Below are positions 13,300-17,185 of a DNA stretch of 17,185 nt, piece by piece (positions within the stretch are counted from its first letter, which is position 1; every line of letters begins with the position of its first letter). Source of the stretch: Lutibacter sp. (GTDB lineage Bacteria > Bacteroidota > Bacteroidia > Flavobacteriales > Flavobacteriaceae); assembly GCA_003516285.1 (NCBI GenBank), contig DPCK01000063.1:16198-33382 (forward strand), in the 5' to 3' direction. The notes below the pieces were generated by a model that saw only the letters and a program-made list of their open reading frames with translations, was not told where the DNA came from and did not search any database. Position numbers and translations under genes: made by a program.

Positions 13300-14635
13300 A
13301 GTCCAACGCATTTTTAATTACTTCCACCAATTCGCCAATATCACCGGCGCCTATCATTACAATTACTTGTGAATCAAGCTTTAAAACATTTTCAGCCAAA
13401 TTCTTTTTTGAAGAAATTTGCTTATCTTCCAAATCGATTTTATCCAACAGCCAAGCCGATGTCACCCCATCTATCGGCAATTCCCTTGCCGGATAAATTT
13501 CCAACAAAATCAATTGATCAAAGCGCGATAAACTAGCTGCAAAATCATTTATAAAATCTCTCGTTCTGCTGTACAAATGCGGTTGAAAAATTCCCGCTAT
13601 TTTTTTTGATGGATACATTTCCCGAACCGAATCCACTACCGCATTAATTTCGGTAGGATGGTGCGCATAATCATCAATCAGCACCAAATTTTCCGTTTTT
13701 ATTTTATAGGAAAAACGTCTTTCAATTCCCTTAAAAGTTAGTAAAGCTTCGGCAATGACCTGGAGTGAAACCCCAAAAATATGAGCCATTGCCAAAGCTG
13801 CCACCGCATTTAGCACATTGTGTTTACCCGGCAGGTTAATCTTTATGTTTTCTATAGTTTCCCTAGGCGTTTTTACATCAAAAATGTAAGCGCCTTCTTT
13901 AATTTTTAAATTTTTAGCATCGTAATCGGCTTTTTCTTCAATGCCATATGTTATACCTTTTAACGGCAATCCTTTTCTTATGATTAATGTGTCTGAAACT
14001 TTATCGGCAAAATCCATAAATGATTTTTCCAGTTCAGCCTTTTCTCCATAAATATCCAAATGATCGGCATCCACAGAAGTGATGCAGGCGATATTTGGCG
14101 ATAATTTTAAAAATGATCGGTCAAATTCATCGGCTTCCACCACAGAAATTTCATCGCCGCCCAAAATTAAATTCGACTTGTAATTTTCTGAAATTCCGCC
14201 TAAAAAAGACGTGGCATTTACCCCGGCTTCTTTTAAAATATGTCCTAAAATAGTAGACGTTGTTGTTTTTCCGTGTGTGCCGGCAACCGCCAGACAAAAA
14301 GTGCTTTTCGTAATTAGGCCCAATACTTCTGAGCGCTTTAAAACCGTAAAATGATTTTCCCACAAATAGTTTAATTCCAAATTATTCTTCGGAATTGCGG
14401 GCGTATAAACCACAATGGTATCTTGGCTATTTTTAAATGCCGAAGGAATCAAATCAACAGAATCATCATAATGAACGGCAATTCCCATTTGTTGAAGCGA
14501 CTGGGTAATTTTTGTTGAAACGCGATCGTAGCCCGCAACATTTTTGCCGTTGCTTTTGAAATAATTTGCAAGAGCACTCATACCGATTCCTCCGATACCA
14601 ACAAAATAAACATTATGTATGTGCTCTAAATTCAA
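13289..14635 (-). CDS. murC: UDP-N-acetylmuramate--L-alanine ligase MurC
   Basis: MurC adds L-alanine to UDP-MurNAc with ATP, the first amino-acid step of cytosolic peptidoglycan precursor synthesis. In 448 residues the Rossmann N-domain shows GIGGIGMS (13-20). The central ATPase domain has the P-loop GTHGKTTT (119-126), EADEFD (167-172) and DHLD (191-194). The hinge and C-domain carry GKHNVLNA (270-277), DDYAHHPTE (321-329) and QPHLYSRT (351-358), which marks MurC rather than another Mur ligase. The start is TTG; no ATG is in frame and it gives the family N-terminus MNLEHIHNVYFVG. It begins two bases after the murG stop, so it depends on translation of the same mRNA. Confidence 0.97.
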   Translation of the reverse strand: MNLEHIHNVYFVGIGGIGMSALANYFKSNGKNVAGYDRVSTKITQSLQQMGIAVHYDDSVDLIPSAFKNSQDTIVVYTPAIPKNNLELNYLWENHFTVLKRSEVLGLITKSTFCLAVAGTHGKTTTSTILGHILKEAGVNATSFLGGISENYKSNLILGGDEISVVEADEFDRSFLKLSPNIACITSVDADHLDIYGEKAELEKSFMDFADKVSDTLIIRKGLPLKGITYGIEEKADYDAKNLKIKEGAYIFDVKTPRETIENIKINLPGKHNVLNAVAALAMAHIFGVSLQVIAEALLTFKGIERRFSYKIKTENLVLIDDYAHHPTEINAVVDSVREMYPSKKIAGIFQPHLYSRTRDFINDFAASLSRFDQLILLEIYPARELPIDGVTSAWLLDKIDLEDKQISSKKNLAENVLKLDSQVIVMIGAGDIGELVEVIKNALDYEN

Positions 14636-14637
14636 TT

Positions 14638-15735
14638 TTATGATCTGTTTATTAATTTTACAATTTCTTCAACGATGTCTTTTGTGGCATTTGGCAATGC
14701 CAATTTTTTGATGTTTCTACTTAAAGTTTGCTGCAATTCATCGCGCTCCAACAACGCTATTACATTGGATTGAAACATATCCAATTCCGATTCTTTCAAC
14801 ATTAAAGCCGCATTGCTATTCACCACCGCCAAGGCATTTTTAGTCTGATGGTCTTCAGCCACATTTGGCGAAGGGATAAAAATGACCGGTTTCCCCACAA
14901 TACACAATTCCGAAATAGAACCTGCGCCGGCACGACTTATAATAAAATCGGCAGCGGCATAGGTTAAATCCATTTTGTTCAAAAAAGCGTGAGTTTGAAC
15001 GCCTTCCAAATTGTCGTATTTTTTAAATTCTTCATAATACAATTTTCCGGTTTGCCATATCACCTGCAAATTTTTGGAAACCAGCCAATCAATGTGTTTT
15101 TCAATCAAATTATTAATGGCTCTGGCGCCTAAACTTCCGCCAATAATTAAAAGTGTTTTTTTATCGCTGTTAAGATTGAAAAACTTTTTGGCTTCGTCAC
15201 CTTTACCTGCTATTTCAAGCAAATCCTGTCGTACCGGATTTCCCGTTTTTACAATTTTTGTCGAAGGAAAGAAACGCTCCAACCCATCATAAGCCACACA
15301 AATTTTATCGACTCTTTTGGCCATTAATTTATTGGTGATTCCCGGATAAGAATTTTGTTCCTGAATCAATGTTTTTATTTTTCGGTTACTTGCAACGAAT
15401 AGTGTTGGTCCGCTGGCAAAACCGCCTGTCCCTATCACAATATCCGGTTTAAATTCTTTGATAATTCTGTATGCTTTTGACAAGCTGCTCACCAATTTAA
15501 AAGGAAATGAGAAATTTTTTAATATAAATTGTCGTTGAATTCCTGAAATCCACAATCCTATAATAGCATATCCCGCTTCCGGAATTTTTTCCATTTCCAT
15601 TTTGTCTTTTGCGCCAACAAACAAAAAATTGGCATTTGGATATATGGATTTTAATTCATTCGCAATAGCGATTGCCGGGTAAATATGCCCGCCAGTGCCG
15701 CCTCCACTTAATATGATGTTAACCGATTGCTTCAT
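14638..15735 (-). CDS. murG: UDP-GlcNAc:undecaprenyl-PP-MurNAc-pentapeptide transferase MurG
   Basis: MurG makes lipid II by adding GlcNAc to lipid I at the inner face of the membrane. The 365 residues form a GT-B glycosyltransferase. The N-domain has the lipid- and phosphate-binding GGTGGH (12-17), GTGGFASGP (102-110) and EQNSYPG (126-132). The C-domain has NPVR (166-169), GGSLGA (199-204), the UDP-GlcNAc site RAGAGSISE (268-276) and EDHQTKNA (294-301). The ATG at 15735 overlaps the end of ftsW by 17 bases, and murC follows after two bases. It is complete and shows nothing odd. Confidence 0.98.
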   Translation of the reverse strand: MKQSVNIILSGGGTGGHIYPAIAIANELKSIYPNANFLFVGAKDKMEMEKIPEAGYAIIGLWISGIQRQFILKNFSFPFKLVSSLSKAYRIIKEFKPDIVIGTGGFASGPTLFVASNRKIKTLIQEQNSYPGITNKLMAKRVDKICVAYDGLERFFPSTKIVKTGNPVRQDLLEIAGKGDEAKKFFNLNSDKKTLLIIGGSLGARAINNLIEKHIDWLVSKNLQVIWQTGKLYYEEFKKYDNLEGVQTHAFLNKMDLTYAAADFIISRAGAGSISELCIVGKPVIFIPSPNVAEDHQTKNALAVVNSNAALMLKESELDMFQSNVIALLERDELQQTLSRNIKKLALPNATKDIVEEIVKLINRS

Positions 15736-16909
15736 GTAATACTGTTAAAGGGTTATCTTCACTGGCGATATCTGGGTTTATTTCTTTTTCAGCGGTAACG
15801 CTTAAAATAATGCCTATCGCAAAACAAGTCATCCATATAGAAGTTCCTCCACTGCTTATTAAAGGCAATGTTTGTCCGGTCACCGGCATCAAATTAACGG
15901 CAACGGCCATATTTATAAGTGCTTGAAAAATGATGGGCAGACCAACGCCAATAATGATGAGCGTGGCAAAAATACTTCGTGCTTTTTTTGCCGCAATCAC
16001 AATACGAAACAGCAAAATAAAATACATCAGAATTACCAATAAAGCGCCAATCAATCCATATTCTTCCACAATAATGGCGAAAATAAAATCGGAGGAAGAT
16101 TGTGGCAAAAAGTTCTTTTGGATACTTTTTCCCGGACCTCGGCCCTGCAAACCGCCAGTTGCAATCGCAATTTTTGCTTTTTCAACCTGATAGCCTTCTT
16201 CAGCACTCGGATTGGAAAAATTTTCAACCCTGCTAATCCAAGTATCAACCCGGTTAGGGAAAACTCCGGGAAGCGCTTTGGCTGTCAATACAAATAATCC
16301 CAAAAACACAATGCCAAAACCCACAACACCCAATAAATATTTAATAGGGTAACCTCCAATAAAACACACCATCAATATCATTAAAAAAGCGATTGCCGTG
16401 GTTGAAAAGTTTGCCGGTAAAATTAATGCCAAGGTAATGGCTATTGGCAGCCATAACTGCCAAACACTTTCCTTAAAATTAATTTCACTGTCCTTTTTTC
16501 GCGCCAAATATCTTGAAACATAAATCATTAACACCAAAACAGCCAATGTAGATGTTTGAAAACCAACACCTATAAACGGAATTTCAATCCACCTGCTGGC
16601 ATTTGAACCGCCAATGGTAGTTCCCTGTGAAAGGGTATAAATTAATAATAAAATGACCAAAGGCAACATTAATACCGAGCCGCCGCTAAAATATCTAAAC
16701 GGAATTTTATGGACACCGTAAATAATTAAGAATCCAAGAAACAACAAAATTACGTGCTTAAATAAATAATAGAAAGGTGTGCCAACATTGGTTCCATAAA
16801 CCAAATTGGTGCTTGTGCTGTAAACGGGCAAAAATGACAAAATTGCCATAATGGTCACAATTGCCCATATCGCTTTATCTCCTTCTATATTTTTAAGAAT
16901 GTTTTTCAC
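15719..16909 (-). CDS. ftsW: Septal peptidoglycan glycosyltransferase FtsW (SEDS family)
   Basis: FtsW is the polytopic glycan polymerase of the septum, working with the class B PBP FtsI on lipid II. The 396 residues have about ten hydrophobic segments. The SEDS catalytic aspartate is Asp274 in SSSDFIFAIIVEE. The family signature PVTGQTLPLISSGGTS is at 342-357, and GGSNASRWIEIPF (100-112) and NFSTTAIAFL (167-176) also fit. The GTG start gives MKNILKNIEGDKAIWAIV, matching relatives. RodA would be the main alternative, but position between murD and murG in the dcw cluster marks FtsW. The 87-base gap to murD upstream is unusual within this tightly packed cluster. Confidence 0.96.
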   Translation of the reverse strand: MKNILKNIEGDKAIWAIVTIMAILSFLPVYSTSTNLVYGTNVGTPFYYLFKHVILLFLGFLIIYGVHKIPFRYFSGGSVLMLPLVILLLIYTLSQGTTIGGSNASRWIEIPFIGVGFQTSTLAVLVLMIYVSRYLARKKDSEINFKESVWQLWLPIAITLALILPANFSTTAIAFLMILMVCFIGGYPIKYLLGVVGFGIVFLGLFVLTAKALPGVFPNRVDTWISRVENFSNPSAEEGYQVEKAKIAIATGGLQGRGPGKSIQKNFLPQSSSDFIFAIIVEEYGLIGALLVILMYFILLFRIVIAAKKARSIFATLIIIGVGLPIIFQALINMAVAVNLMPVTGQTLPLISSGGTSIWMTCFAIGIILSVTAEKEINPDIASEDNPLTVLHEAIG

Positions 16910-16912
16910 TGT

Positions 16913-16996
16913 TTATATTTTATTTTTTATTGGTACAGATGCTGTTCGCCAATAATCATTTCTGTGTGTATCATAATTTGTAATGCTCGTTATCAT
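16913..16996 (-). CDS. Possible 27-residue ORF in the murD-ftsW gap
   Basis: An ATG immediately after the murD stop codon opens a 27-residue frame beginning MITSITNYDTHRNDYWRTAS. It ends in TAA three bases before the ftsW GTG and fits the gap almost exactly. I recognise no family, signal or membrane segment. A second short frame (15 residues, 16927-16974) overlaps it, so neither is firmly supported. It could be a coupling or leader peptide that carries ribosomes from murD to ftsW, or chance. Confidence 0.2.
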   Translation of the reverse strand: MITSITNYDTHRNDYWRTASVPIKNKI

Positions 16997-17185
16997 TTAC
17001 AATCCTCGAACGGCTTCTTTAAATTTATTTCCCCTGTCTTCATAATTTTCAAACAAATCAAAACTGGCACAAGCCGGAGACAACAAAACCGTATCTCCTT
17101 TTTCGGCAATTTTGTAAGCCACTTTCACTGCTTCTTCAGCGCCTGCAGTTTCAACAATTAAATCGACCACATTGCCAAAAGTTTG
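16997..17185 (-). CDS. murD: UDP-N-acetylmuramoylalanine--D-glutamate ligase MurD (C-terminal part)
   Basis: MurD adds D-glutamate to UDP-MurNAc-L-Ala in the cytosol. Only the last 62 residues are in the window. They include GDTVLLSPACASFDLFENY (30-48), followed by EDRGNKFKEAV, the diagnostic C-domain segment of MurD that contacts the D-Glu substrate region. The frame is open to the right edge, so the ATPase and N-domains lie outside. It is directly upstream of ftsW in the standard dcw order, which agrees with the identification. Confidence 0.95.
   Translation of the reverse strand, partial: QTFGNVVDLIVETAGAEEAVKVAYKIAEKGDTVLLSPACASFDLFENYEDRGNKFKEAVRGL

Noticed and set aside
15719..16909. 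RodA instead of FtsW
   Set aside because: The SEDS signature fits both, but the position between murD and murG is that of FtsW.

Overview
The window looks like a chromosomal segment of a Flavobacteriaceae member (Bacteroidota), Flavobacterium-like. The evidence is AT-rich DNA, several TAnnTTTG -7 promoter boxes typical of Bacteroidota, a short primary sigma factor lacking region 1.1, the lineage-specific exosortase XrtF with its partner membrane protein, and an FtsZ tail ending in NSFLHDNVD. Non-ATG starts are common (GTG for xrtF, ktrB and ftsW; TTG for murC).

Layout. Positions 1-2710, minus strand: the N-terminal part of MreB, PurH, a possible 52-residue protein, and a GAF-domain protein of the free methionine-R-sulfoxide reductase type. 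Positions 2752-3746, plus: xrtF and its partner gene, overlapping by 4 bases. Positions 3711-3880: heptanucleotide tandem repeats and a hairpin-centred element that looks like a dispersed flavobacterial repeat. Positions 4016-8469, plus: rpoD, a 20-bp-stem terminator, rpe, then the K+ uptake pair ktrB/ktrA. Positions 8513-8695: nested hairpins and a minus-strand tRNA-Arg(UCG). Positions 8702-17185, minus: a GatB/YqeY-domain gene, then the distal division and cell wall (dcw) cluster, transcribed murD-ftsW-murG-murC-ftsQ-ftsA-ftsZ. No gene-free stretch exceeds about 270 bases.

How the genes work together. The dcw genes make UDP-MurNAc-peptide (MurC, MurD), lipid II (MurG), septal glycan (FtsW) and the Z-ring with its membrane anchor (FtsZ, FtsA, FtsQ). 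MreB at the other end supplies the elongation cytoskeleton. KtrB is the K+ channel-like pore and KtrA its nucleotide-binding gate. XrtF and its partner form a putative envelope protein-sorting unit whose substrates are not in this window.

The main caution is that ftsZ and ftsA are each broken by two one-base insertions, all adding a T on the plus strand, within about 1.6 kb. Both genes are essential and conservation is intact on both sides of every break, so sequence error is the likeliest cause. I see no clear novel multi-gene system. The most interesting signals are the structured repeat next to the XrtF locus, the paired A19/U56 change in the tRNA, the tandem 11-mer over the ktrB promoter, and the XrtF pair itself.
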